Assembly (NCBI GenBank): GCA_031546825.1
Contig: JAVBJU010000016.1
Span: 1-64,000, forward strand
DNA: 64,000 nucleotides
Source of the DNA: Hohaiivirga sp031546825
GTDB taxonomy: Bacteria > Pseudomonadota > Alphaproteobacteria > Rhizobiales > Beijerinckiaceae
Direction of reading: 5' to 3'
Shown here: positions 1 to 8,130 of the stretch, piece by piece
Layout: each line of letters starts with the position of its first letter
Position numbering within the stretch: the stretch's first letter is position 1
Translations under genes and position numbers: made by a program
The notes under the pieces: generated by a model
Told to the model about the DNA's origin: nothing
The model's input: the letters and a program-made list of their open reading frames with translations, nothing else
Databases searched by the model: none

Positions 1-61
<61 letters not shown>

Positions 62-73
62 AAATTAAAAAAA

Positions 74-102
74 GGCCCCCGCGACACAAACGTCCGGGGG
101 CC
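74..102 (+). terminator. Probable intrinsic terminator of the initiator tRNA
   Basis: The arms GGCCCCCG (74-81) and CGGGGGCC (95-102) form a perfect 8-bp stem with a 13-nt loop. An A-rich run precedes it and TTAT follows. It starts 13 bases after the tRNA. The short T tract makes it weaker than a textbook case. From here to the tRNA-His at 301 I see no gene, only a small 6-bp hairpin at 151-166. Confidence 0.6.
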
Positions 103-300
103 TTATCGTATCTGAAAACAACAGAAAATAAACGTAAAAATACCATAACAATCCAGAAAACTGGATTCCGGCAGCGCTCAAGATTCGCTCAAAAGTAGAG
201 ATACAGGAAGTATGTGCTTCCCCGAAGCCACGGAGCCGCAATTCCTCGGGTTCCATGTCGCGTTATGATCACCTGAACGGCGTTATTTTTATGGGAAAAA

Positions 301-377
301 TGGTACAGCTGGATGGGCTTGAACCAACGACCTCCGGATCCACAATCCGGCGCTCTAACCAACTGAGCTACAGCTGC
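301..377 (-). tRNA. tRNA-His (GTG), alphaproteobacterial type without G-1
   Basis: On the minus strand a full cloverleaf can be drawn: acceptor GCAGCTG/CAGCTGT, D stem GCTC/GAGC, anticodon stem CCGGA/TCCGG with loop TTGTGGA (anticodon GTG), T loop TTCAAGC, and an encoded CCA. The base 5' of position 1 is T, not G, and the discriminator is A73. The usual G-1:C73 identity pair of tRNA-His is therefore absent, and pair 1-72 is G-U. The T stem holds one U-U mismatch (50-64). This matches the divergent tRNA-His known from many alphaproteobacteria with a co-evolved HisRS. Confidence 0.93.
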
Positions 378-485
378 ACACTTTGATGGGCGGAACCTAA
401 AAGCAAAGGCGGCATTTTGCAAGTGCCTTGATCCCACATCCGCGTTTTTCTTGCACAGGTTCTGTTTTCTATGGGAACCAGGCGA

Positions 486-3245
486 TTATGGCTCCTCGTT
501 TTTGCCGTTTTGCAGAATTTTCTTGGCAGTGCGAGCCATTTCGCTTTGGTCGACGGCAGCGATGTCAAGTTTGACGATTTTGAGGTCGGGATCATCCGGG
601 TCAGAGATGATTTCAAAACCCATATGGCGACACATATCGAGCATCGCCTTATTTTCGCGTAATACCTGCCCTTCAACAACTTTGAGCCCTTCGGCTCGCG
701 CCCATTCCACCATCTGCCCCATCAGGGTCCAACCCAGACCCAGGCCCTTGATATCCGAGCGCAGCATCACCGCATATTCGCCGCTGAACAGGTTGGCGTC
801 GGCATGGACGCGCACCACGCCTGCCATCTCACCATTGGCCTTGTCGACGGCGACGAAGGCGATGGCACGGGAATAGTCGAGCTGCACCAGCTTGGCGATG
901 AAGGCGTGGTTAAAGTCTTTGATGGGGGCGAAGAAGCGCATGCGCAGATCTTCCTCGGTCACGTGCTTAAAGAATTCGCGGTAGATGACTTCATCCTCGG
1001 CGCGAACCGGGCGGATGAAAAATGTGCGCCCGTCGCGAACCTCAACCGTGCGCTCCCATTCTTTCGGGTAGGGCCGGATGGCAAAGCGCGGATTGGAGCC
1101 GCCATGGGGGAGGGCAGCAGGCGTCAGTGTCACCTTGGCATCAACCACGATGACACCTTCGTGGTTGGCGAGTATCGGATTGAGGTCCAGCTCGCAGATT
1201 TCAGGAAGGTCTGCGGCCATCTGCGATAATTTCACGAGGGTGAGTGCCAAAGCGTTTTCATCGGCGGCGGGCGTGTCGCGATAGGCTTTGAGCCGGTCGG
1301 AGAGCCGCGTGCGGCTCATCATGTCATGGGCGAGCTTCATATCGAGGGGCGGAAGCGCGAGGGCCTTATCGTTGACAATCTCCACCGCCGCACCACCGCG
1401 CCCAAACACGATTACCGGGCCGAATACCGGATCATTGGCGATGCCCGCGATAACATTGCGCGCGGCTGTTCTGCGCACCATCGGCTGCACGGTGACGCCC
1501 TTCACACGGATTTCCGGGTGCTGTTCCCGCATCATCTGCAGGAGCTTCTCGACACCTTCGTAAACCGCCTGTTCGGAATTAAGACCGAGCAGCACACCGC
1601 CAATATCGCTTCTCGGGCCGATATCCGGCGATAGTATTTTGATGGCGACGGCGGTTCCGGCGGCGATGTGCGGACGCGCCTGGGTCACGGCCTCAGCCAC
1701 GGTTGCGGCAAACGTCGCGGGCGCGGCAGGAATGCCGTAGGCGCGCAGGAGCTGATAGATCTCGACCGGCTCCAGCCAGCGACGCCCTTCGGTCACGGCG
1801 CGCCTGACAATGTCGCGTCCAATATTCGCATTGGGCAACAGGTTCGCCGGCAGGCTTTCCGGTGTCTCCATCAGCGAGTCGAGCGCCTCGCGGTAGTGAA
1901 CGAGATGCATCATGCCACGAATGGCATCAGCTTCGGTGTTGTAATGGGGGATGCTCGCGGCCTCGAAGATTGCCCGCGACTCGCCATCGCTCGACAACCA
2001 CGAGACGAAAACCGCCTTCTTGCTGTAACTGGATGCCCGATCTTTTTTCACGGTATCAACCACGGCGCGGGCCGTAGTTTGCGCCAACGCGAAGGCCGTC
2101 GGCACATTCATGACCAGCACGGCATCGTTATCATCATCGGCCAGCAGGATTTCCAGCGCCTTGGTGTAGCGTTCAGCATCGGCATCATTGATGATGTCAA
2201 CCGGATTGGCGTGCGACCAGGCGTCCGGCAGCACGGCGTTGAGCTTCTCGATGGTTTCAGGCGAAAGCTCAGCGGGGATGCCGCCGAGATCCTTCAGGCG
2301 ATCCATCGCCAGCACGTCAATGCCACGCCCATTGGTGAGAATGGCGATGCGGCTGCCCTGGAAGGGTTTTTGATGGCACAGCGTCTCGGCTGCCGCAAAA
2401 ACCTCGTCGAGGTCATACGCGCGCAACAGCCCGGCACGGCGGAAGGCGGCATCATAGACACTATCGGTGTCGGCGAGCACAGCTGAATAGGTATCCGGCT
2501 CGGCATTGCCTTTCTCATGGCGGCCAGAGCGGATCACCACCACCGGCTTGGCGCGCGCGGCAAGGCGTGCGGCTGACATGAATTTCTTGGCAAGGTGGAT
2601 ATGCTCCACATAGAGCAGAATGGCACGGGTATGGCGATCGGTGGCAAAGTAATCGAGGCAATCGCCAAAATCGACATCGGCCTTGTCTCCGAGCGAAACC
2701 ACCGCCGAGAAACCGATATTGCGGCCTGCAGCCCATTCCACCACGGCGCTTGCCACTGCGCCCGATTCGGAAATCAGTGCCAGATCGCCCGGAACGACAT
2801 TGGCGGCGGTGAAACTCGCATTAAGCCCGGCTGCGGGTGCCTGAAGACCGATGCAGTTGGGACCGATGATGCGGATGCCATGGGGGCGCGCTGCCTTGCT
2901 GATCTCAGCCGCAAACCCCTTGGGCTCGCCGCCTGCGCCAATGGTCATCACAACCGCACCGCTGATACCTTTACGGCCCGCTTCTTCCACCAGGCCGGGC
3001 ACGGCGGCGGGAGGGGCCGTGACAATCATCAGCTCCGGTACTTCGGGGAGATCAGAAATGGTTTTGTAGCAGGCAAAGCCGTCGATATCCCCACCCTTGG
3101 GATTGACGATGAAGATTTTGCCCTTGAAGCCGCCAAGACGCATATTGTTCAGCACAACGCGTCCGAGGGTATCGGCTCGATGGCTAACCCCTGCCAGAAC
3201 GACCGATTTCGGAGCGAAGACCTTGTCGAGGCGATAAGTACTCAT
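486..3245 (-). CDS. Bifunctional acyl-CoA synthetase (NDP-forming)/GNAT protein, PatZ-like
   Basis: This 919-residue protein has the architecture of protein lysine acetyltransferase PatZ/Pka. An N-terminal CoA-binding Rossmann domain (about 5-125) is followed by succinyl-CoA-ligase-like domains with the motif LISESGAVASAV, then an ATP-grasp region (about 480-700), then a C-terminal GNAT domain (about 735-915). The GNAT acetyl-CoA loop reads RSDIKGLGLGWTLM. In studied homologues the synthetase part is often catalytically silent and senses acetyl-CoA, while the GNAT domain acetylates enzymes such as acetyl-CoA synthetase; that role here is inference. I chose the ATG at 3245 (MSTYRLDK) because GGGG lies 6 bases upstream; an in-frame start 18 codons earlier has no such site. 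It is downstream of and co-directional with the kinase gene, 213 bases away. Confidence 0.85.
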   Translation of the reverse strand: MSTYRLDKVFAPKSVVLAGVSHRADTLGRVVLNNMRLGGFKGKIFIVNPKGGDIDGFACYKTISDLPEVPELMIVTAPPAAVPGLVEEAGRKGISGAVVMTIGAGGEPKGFAAEISKAARPHGIRIIGPNCIGLQAPAAGLNASFTAANVVPGDLALISESGAVASAVVEWAAGRNIGFSAVVSLGDKADVDFGDCLDYFATDRHTRAILLYVEHIHLAKKFMSAARLAARAKPVVVIRSGRHEKGNAEPDTYSAVLADTDSVYDAAFRRAGLLRAYDLDEVFAAAETLCHQKPFQGSRIAILTNGRGIDVLAMDRLKDLGGIPAELSPETIEKLNAVLPDAWSHANPVDIINDADAERYTKALEILLADDDNDAVLVMNVPTAFALAQTTARAVVDTVKKDRASSYSKKAVFVSWLSSDGESRAIFEAASIPHYNTEADAIRGMMHLVHYREALDSLMETPESLPANLLPNANIGRDIVRRAVTEGRRWLEPVEIYQLLRAYGIPAAPATFAATVAEAVTQARPHIAAGTAVAIKILSPDIGPRSDIGGVLLGLNSEQAVYEGVEKLLQMMREQHPEIRVKGVTVQPMVRRTAARNVIAGIANDPVFGPVIVFGRGGAAVEIVNDKALALPPLDMKLAHDMMSRTRLSDRLKAYRDTPAADENALALTLVKLSQMAADLPEICELDLNPILANHEGVIVVDAKVTLTPAALPHGGSNPRFAIRPYPKEWERTVEVRDGRTFFIRPVRAEDEVIYREFFKHVTEEDLRMRFFAPIKDFNHAFIAKLVQLDYSRAIAFVAVDKANGEMAGVVRVHADANLFSGEYAVMLRSDIKGLGLGWTLMGQMVEWARAEGLKVVEGQVLRENKAMLDMCRHMGFEIISDPDDPDLKIVKLDIAAVDQSEMARTAKKILQNGKNEEP

Positions 3246-3458
3246 GAAAACCCCGCTATGTGCAGCTCTTACCCGTGGGCGGTACGATACTCCCGGCACC
3301 GTTACAGAAATGCGCGGAAGAGCGAAACCGGAACTTTCGGCGACCCCGTTGCAAATCGGCGATTAACAAGGGCTGCAAGCGGATAACGCCACTTTTTCAA
3401 GGTATTGTAACGAGGCGTTGCGCCCGCCGCAATACAATGCTGAGGGCCGTTTTGCGTC

Positions 3459-5921
3459 TCATTCCACCGCGAGGCGATGTGGGGGGAAAACGACCTCGAC
3501 CAAGGTGCCCTCGTTGCGGGTACTGAAAATCCCGAACGACCCGTGATTGGCTTCGATCAGTGCCTTGGTCAGCGGCAGGCCAAGGCCGGTGCCGCCGCGC
3601 TGGCGCGCTGTGGCAAGCTGGCGGAAAGGTTCAAGGGCGGCAATGATGTCATCTTCGTTCATGCCGATGCCGGTATCACGCACGCGGATTACCACTCCGT
3701 GCGCCTCCGTCATCGCGGTCGAGACAATCACCTGCCCCCCGGCATCGGTGAATTTGATGGCGTTGGAGAGGAGATTGAGCACAATCTGCCGAACTGAGCG
3801 CTCGTCCGCCACCACCGGCGGTAATGTCTCGGCGAAGCTGGTGCGCATGATGATGCGTTCGCGTGCCGCCTGCTCATTCATCATGCCGACGCAGGCCGTG
3901 ACCAGGTCATTCAATTGAACCTTGGTGAAATCCATATCCACATGGCCCGACTCGATCTTGGCGAGATCGAGGAGATCGTTGACCAGGCTCATCACATGGC
4001 TGCCCGAGGCGTGCATGTCCTTGAGATAGGATTTGTAGCGCTCATTGCCGATCGGCCCCATGCGCTCTTCAATCATCATCTCGGCAAAGCCGATAATGGC
4101 GTTGAGCGGCGTGCGGATCTCGTGGCTGATTTTGGCAAGCAGGTCTGACTTTTGCGCTGAAGAGGCTTCTGCTGCTTTTTTCGCGGACTGCAATTCCGCT
4201 TCGGCGCGCTTGAAGGAAGTTACATCGCGCAGAACGACGCAGAATTTGCGGATACCACCGGAAATGACAGTACCAATTTCCATGAACAGCGCAATTGTGT
4301 CGCCTTGGCGCGTCTCGCCGACAACTTCGCAGCCCTTGTCGCGGGCGGAAGCGCTCATACGCCAGCTACCGAGGTGCTCCAACGCTGCCCCATGGCTCTC
4401 CGGCGTAAGCAACGCGGTGAGGGCCGCACCAGCCACTTCGAATTCTTCATAGCCAAACAAGGCTTTGGCCGGAGCATTGAGCGAAAGGATGCAACCCGCA
4501 TCATCAAGCATCACGACAGCGTCGCTGATAGTGCTGAGGATCGCTTCAAGCTCATGGACACGCCCGCTGTCGGCGATGTTTTCAACCTTGGCGGGCTTCA
4601 CCGCAGGCCGGATCAACATCAGGCTGGCGGGCGCGTTCTGCCAGATGACGGATGAAATACTGACGTCTACCGACAGTTTATCTCCGGTCGCGGTGGTGAG
4701 CAGGAAGGGGTCATCAGCAGCGTCACCGGTCAGCGCCGGACTGTCGCGGAATAAGTCGAGTACATCGAACTGTGCCAGTTGGTCGAGGTTGGCAAAGCCG
4801 ATCGTCTCAAGCAAAGGTCGGTTGGCAAAGAGGATTGTTTCTTCGCGGTGGACCAGAACGCCAACCGGCAGGGCATTGAGAGGGTTCGTCGCACAGTCGG
4901 TGTCACGACTCGTTGGGCTCTGCGCTGGAGCTTCCGGATGGGAAGCGTTACTTGGCTCAGGGGCAGGCTCTTCGCTGATGCGATCTCCCAGTGTCAGGGC
5001 TATTTCGCTGAATGCCAACCTCTCAGATTCCGACAAATCATTCCCGGTGGAGAGACCGGTAACGGGTTCCGGCGCTTCGGGGGCAGGGATAGGGGCATTG
5101 TCGAACGCTTCCGGCAATTCTCTCGGGCGGAGGCTGCTGCCACGGATCAGTCCAAAGCCGCGATAGCCGATGAATTTACGTGCGCCGTCGTAAATCGCCT
5201 GTCCCGCGAAGTCTATGCCGACTTCCTCGGCTGCGCCGTCTACCGGCCAGAACAGTGTTTCGCCACTCCATGTTTCCCGGCGCTCGAAATAGCCGAGAAT
5301 GGGTTGCGTCGAAGCCTGTGGCAGCGCGGTCAAAACATCTGGCCAGGTCTTGCCAATGATGGCTGCTGACTGGGGACCGACAGTTTGGGCAAAGTTCGGC
5401 GAGAGGTTGGTGATTTGCGCCTGGGCATTGGCTTGCCATAGAAACCGGGTTGTCTCTCCCCGGCGCAGTCGTTCTGCGAAGGAGGCTGGGGGCGTCCGTG
5501 CTGGCGTATTCGGTTTCAGATCATCCGGCATCTCGGCTTGTTCCGCAGGCCCGGCTATGGCGACAACCAATAAGGTGCCGATCTGAGGCAGGGAAATAAG
5601 CCGGCATAAACACGCCAGCAAGGCGGCATCGGGTATCGGAAAGAGCCGCAGGTGTTCGATTTTCATGCCATGGCGGGGGGCGTCGCCTTCGGCCAGCGCC
5701 TTTATGCGTATGGCGTCAGTGACAGGCAGCACCGGCCTGCCATCGTGACCGCCGGTCAAGGCTTCCCGCAAGGGAATGGCAGCAGTGCTCGCCCAAACGA
5801 GGCGCTCTCCGGTATTGTCCCAAACCAGAATAAAAGCGTCTTCATGCGCGAAGTCCGAGAAATCAGGCTCGGAAACCAGCGCCGTTATAGCCTTCTCAAT
5901 TTGCTGCGCAAAAGGTGTCAT
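3459..5921 (-). CDS. PAS-domain sensor histidine kinase, PleC/DivJ/PdhS-like
   Basis: The protein has 820 residues and no obvious membrane segment. A long N-terminal region with PAS-like segments (one near 345-435, another near 460-570) leads into a HisKA domain with the phospho-acceptor His near residue 600 (SHEIRTPLNAIIGF). The following stretch, with GPIGNERY and SGSHVMSLVNDLLDLAKIE, is typical of the alphaproteobacterial PleC/DivJ/PdhS group that acts on DivK. A HATPase domain follows, with an N box (LSNAIKF), a G1 box (DTGIGM) and a G2 box (GGTGLGLPL). There is no receiver domain. A soluble kinase with a long PAS region resembles PdhS more than PleC. The start is ATG 5921 behind GAGG; a TTG one codon earlier is less likely. 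A full CtrA box lies 120 bases upstream. Confidence 0.85.
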   Translation of the reverse strand: MTPFAQQIEKAITALVSEPDFSDFAHEDAFILVWDNTGERLVWASTAAIPLREALTGGHDGRPVLPVTDAIRIKALAEGDAPRHGMKIEHLRLFPIPDAALLACLCRLISLPQIGTLLVVAIAGPAEQAEMPDDLKPNTPARTPPASFAERLRRGETTRFLWQANAQAQITNLSPNFAQTVGPQSAAIIGKTWPDVLTALPQASTQPILGYFERRETWSGETLFWPVDGAAEEVGIDFAGQAIYDGARKFIGYRGFGLIRGSSLRPRELPEAFDNAPIPAPEAPEPVTGLSTGNDLSESERLAFSEIALTLGDRISEEPAPEPSNASHPEAPAQSPTSRDTDCATNPLNALPVGVLVHREETILFANRPLLETIGFANLDQLAQFDVLDLFRDSPALTGDAADDPFLLTTATGDKLSVDVSISSVIWQNAPASLMLIRPAVKPAKVENIADSGRVHELEAILSTISDAVVMLDDAGCILSLNAPAKALFGYEEFEVAGAALTALLTPESHGAALEHLGSWRMSASARDKGCEVVGETRQGDTIALFMEIGTVISGGIRKFCVVLRDVTSFKRAEAELQSAKKAAEASSAQKSDLLAKISHEIRTPLNAIIGFAEMMIEERMGPIGNERYKSYLKDMHASGSHVMSLVNDLLDLAKIESGHVDMDFTKVQLNDLVTACVGMMNEQAARERIIMRTSFAETLPPVVADERSVRQIVLNLLSNAIKFTDAGGQVIVSTAMTEAHGVVIRVRDTGIGMNEDDIIAALEPFRQLATARQRGGTGLGLPLTKALIEANHGSFGIFSTRNEGTLVEVVFPPHRLAVE

Positions 5922-6040
5922 CAAACCTCGGCGAAGTCTTCTCGCCCCTGTCAGCCACGCAAGAGCGCGGGCATTCCATGAGTATCCTTAAGCTGCTCGC
6001 GCACGAAGGCAATGTGAGGCGTTATTTACTTTCTGTAAAG

Positions 6041-6056
6041 GTTAATGAATGGTTAA
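6041..6056 (-). promoter_or_regulatory. Putative CtrA binding site (TTAA-N7-TTAAC)
   Basis: Read on the minus strand the site is TTAACCATTCATTAAC, an exact fit to the CtrA consensus TTAA-N7-TTAAC. It lies 120 bases upstream of the histidine kinase start and faces the same way. The gap 5922-6236 that contains it shows no convincing gene and no other element I could name. Binding and sign of regulation are inferred. Confidence 0.6.
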
Positions 6057-6236
6057 GGGCTGTGGTGGGGTTTGCCCTGATTTGGAGATGCGCGATTATC
6101 AACGCGGACTTTGTGTTCGCGAGGCGTCTAACTGTCCTGCAGCCCAGTTTTTTTAATGGGTTGGCATCTTGGGCGCTTGCGCTCTTCAAACAAACGTGAG
6201 GCACCATTGCGGGATGGCGCAGAGCAATAGGGGGCG

Positions 6237-6584
6237 TCAGCGCGTGAAATCGCCCCTTACGCGAACCACAGCCCGAGCGCCAGTGGTGCTGTCGCGGGCG
6301 TCGAGGCCAACCGTGCCTTCGGTGCGCCAATCCACGTCCGAGCGGCGACCGCCTGATGAATAGCCGGTTTCGCCGCGCACGCTGCCGCCGATACGGGTGC
6401 AGAGATCTGAACCGGCAATCTTGAAGAACCCGCGGCCATATTCCGGGCAGGCTTGCAGATTTTGCGCCTGCGGTTCCGGGGCTTTGGGAAACGGTTTTTC
6501 TCCCGCAAATGCGGGGCCGCCAAGTGCGAGAGCCATAAGGCAGGGAGCACTCAAAGCAAAAAGCCGTTTTCCTATCGTAAACAT
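6237..6584 (-). CDS. Short Porin_2-like protein with signal peptide
   Basis: The 115-residue product starts MFTIGKRLF, has a cleavable signal ending near PAFA, and then matches the N-terminal part of rhizobial porins. The segment CPEYGRGFFKIAGSDLC, followed by RIGGSVRGETGY, resembles the conserved first strands of Porin_2 (Omp2b-type) proteins. Full porins of this family are around 350-400 residues, so this covers only the first few strands. The frame after the stop shows no porin-like sequence, so a simple frameshift of a full gene is not evident. It could be a genuine mini-paralogue or a decayed stub. ATG 6584 was chosen because GGAG lies 9 bases upstream; an ATG 5 codons earlier lacks a ribosome-binding site. 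Confidence 0.65.
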   Translation of the reverse strand: MFTIGKRLFALSAPCLMALALGGPAFAGEKPFPKAPEPQAQNLQACPEYGRGFFKIAGSDLCTRIGGSVRGETGYSSGGRRSDVDWRTEGTVGLDARDSTTGARAVVRVRGDFTR

Positions 6585-6740
6585 GGGCCGGTTCTCCATT
6601 GATGGCGGCAGGTATGATAGCGCACTTTCAGACAAATCAATGGGCGAGTGTTGTGGCGGAAAAGGGGCAGAGTGGGAGGGGAGAATAGGTTTTTTGTGAA
6701 CAGTCATGGCGCTTCGCTAAAACGGGCGTTAAAAGCGCAT

Positions 6741-7592
6741 ATGACTCCACACTCCGCCGCCATTTCCCGTGCCCTTTTAGGCATCGCACTCCTCGCCTGC
6801 CTTGATGCGTGCATCAAGCTGATGGCCGTGAAGTTTCCTACTGCGCAGAATGTGGCGATGCGCTTCGGGGTTGGCACCGTTTTGATCATTCTGGTGATGC
6901 TGGTGCTGCGCTCTGGTATTCCATCGTGGGAGACGGTGCGCGCTAATCTCGGGCGTTCGGTGCTGGCGGTGGCCTCTTCGCTCACCTTTTTCTATGCGCT
7001 GGGTGAATTGCCGCTCGCGGAAGTTCTGGTACTCACCTTTCTCTCGCCGATCTTCATCGCTTTGTTTGGCGTGCTGTTTCTCAAGGAACGGCTGGATCCG
7101 CGTATCTTGCTGGCGCTGATTGTCGGCTTCGGGGGGCTTGCGGTTGTGGTGTTCGGGCAGGTTGAGGGCGGAGAGCGCGCGCGGTCTCTGACCGGCGTTG
7201 CGGCGGCCCTGCTTTCGGCCATCACTTACGCCGCCTCGCTCGTTCTGCTGCGGTCCCGCGCCCAGAAGGACAAGCTGATTCACATCATCTTCATGATGCA
7301 TCTGGGGCCTGCGGTGATGGTGTCTCCGCTGGCGTATGGTGTGTGGGTTGTGCCTAATGTGGGCGATATGGGCGGCTTTTTCATCATGGGGCTGCTCGGG
7401 CTTTCCGGGCATTATCTGGTGGCCAGCGCTTATAAATATGTGCAGGCAGCAACATTGGCACCGCTTGAATACACCGCCATGATCTGGGCAACGCTGCTCG
7501 GCTATGCGATTTTCCGAGAGGTTCCATCCGGTTGGACCATTGTCGGCGGCGCAATCATTATTGTCGGAGCCTTCATTTCGTCGCGGCGTTAA
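6741..7592 (+). CDS. EamA/DMT-superfamily transporter
   Basis: The protein of about 283 residues has ten hydrophobic segments in two EamA-type repeats, as in drug/metabolite transporters of the inner membrane. The second half carries the typical TLAPLEYTAMIWATLLG followed by GAIIIVGAFISSRR. The substrate cannot be told from sequence. The start is uncertain. ATG 6741 (MTPHSAAI) gives a family-typical N terminus but has no clear ribosome-binding site, while GTG 6696 follows AGG at 6 bases and would add 15 residues. It is divergent from the porin-like gene. Confidence 0.8.
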   Translation: MTPHSAAISRALLGIALLACLDACIKLMAVKFPTAQNVAMRFGVGTVLIILVMLVLRSGIPSWETVRANLGRSVLAVASSLTFFYALGELPLAEVLVLTFLSPIFIALFGVLFLKERLDPRILLALIVGFGGLAVVVFGQVEGGERARSLTGVAAALLSAITYAASLVLLRSRAQKDKLIHIIFMMHLGPAVMVSPLAYGVWVVPNVGDMGGFFIMGLLGLSGHYLVASAYKYVQAATLAPLEYTAMIWATLLGYAIFREVPSGWTIVGGAIIIVGAFISSRR

Positions 7593-7652
7593 CGCTGATT
7601 TCGCGAAACTCCAAGGCTTTTCGCGTTGCAGACTTTTTTGCGGCCAAGCTCC

Positions 7653-7680
7653 TTGACTCCCCCTCACGGCATTCTTATCT
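7653..7680 (+). promoter_or_regulatory. Predicted groESL promoter
   Basis: TTGACT (7653-7658) and TTATCT (7675-7680) are spaced by 16 bases, about 105 bases upstream of groES and just ahead of the CIRCE element. The preceding CC gives CCTTGACT, which is also compatible with a heat-shock sigma -35 element. Confidence 0.55.
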
Positions 7681-7688
7681 GAACATCA

Positions 7689-7715
7689 CTGGCACTCTCT
7701 CCCCGACAGTGCTAA
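7689..7715 (+). promoter_or_regulatory. CIRCE element (HrcA operator) of groESL
   Basis: The arms CTGGCACTC and CAGTGCTAA are separated by exactly 9 bases. They match the CIRCE consensus TTAGCACTC-N9-GAGTGCTAA with few changes. The element begins 8 bases after the predicted -10 box, so it would overlap the transcription start, where HrcA binding blocks initiation. Confidence 0.88.
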
Positions 7716-7784
7716 CAATCAAATTCATACGGCATCCCATCCGGGATGCTGTCAGTCCTTTTACATCAAAGAGGGTCACACAAC

Positions 7785-8075
7785 ATGAAGTTCCGTCCTT
7801 TGCATGACCGCGTGGTCGTCCGTCGTCTCGATGGCGAAGAAAAGACCAAGGGTGGCATCATCATCCCTGATACCGCCAAGGAAAAGCCGCAGGAAGGCGA
7901 AGTTGTCGCCGTTGGCCCGGGTGCCCGTGACGAAAACGGCAAGCTCGTTGCTCTCGACGTCAAGAAGGGCGACCGGGTTCTGTTCGGCAAGTGGTCCGGC
8001 ACCGAAGTCAAGATCGACGGCGATGACCTGCTGATCATGAAGGAATCCGACATCATGGGCGTGCTGACGAAGTAA
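7785..8075 (+). CDS. groES: Co-chaperonin GroES
   Basis: This 96-residue protein is a full-length GroES: it starts MKFRPLHDRVVVRR and contains the mobile-loop region EEKTKGGIIIPDTAKEKPQ. It caps the GroEL ring in the cytoplasm during protein folding. GAGGG lies about 10 bases upstream of the ATG. It is followed after 55 bases by groEL, forming the usual bicistronic operon under HrcA/CIRCE control. Confidence 0.98.
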   Translation: MKFRPLHDRVVVRRLDGEEKTKGGIIIPDTAKEKPQEGEVVAVGPGARDENGKLVALDVKKGDRVLFGKWSGTEVKIDGDDLLIMKESDIMGVLTK

Positions 8076-8130
8076 TTTCGTTGCCCCATCCTGTTTCCCG
8101 ATATTCATAGAAATTTGAAAGGGTAGGCCC

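Noticed and set aside
1668..2486. Antisense open frame of about 270 codons inside the PatZ-like gene
   Set aside because: A codon-bias shadow of the real minus-strand gene; no recognisable motif or ribosome-binding site.
6714..6745. Possible further family B copy (GCGCTT...AAAAGCGCAT)
   Set aside because: The ends pair but the length and core differ from the family; resemblance may be chance.
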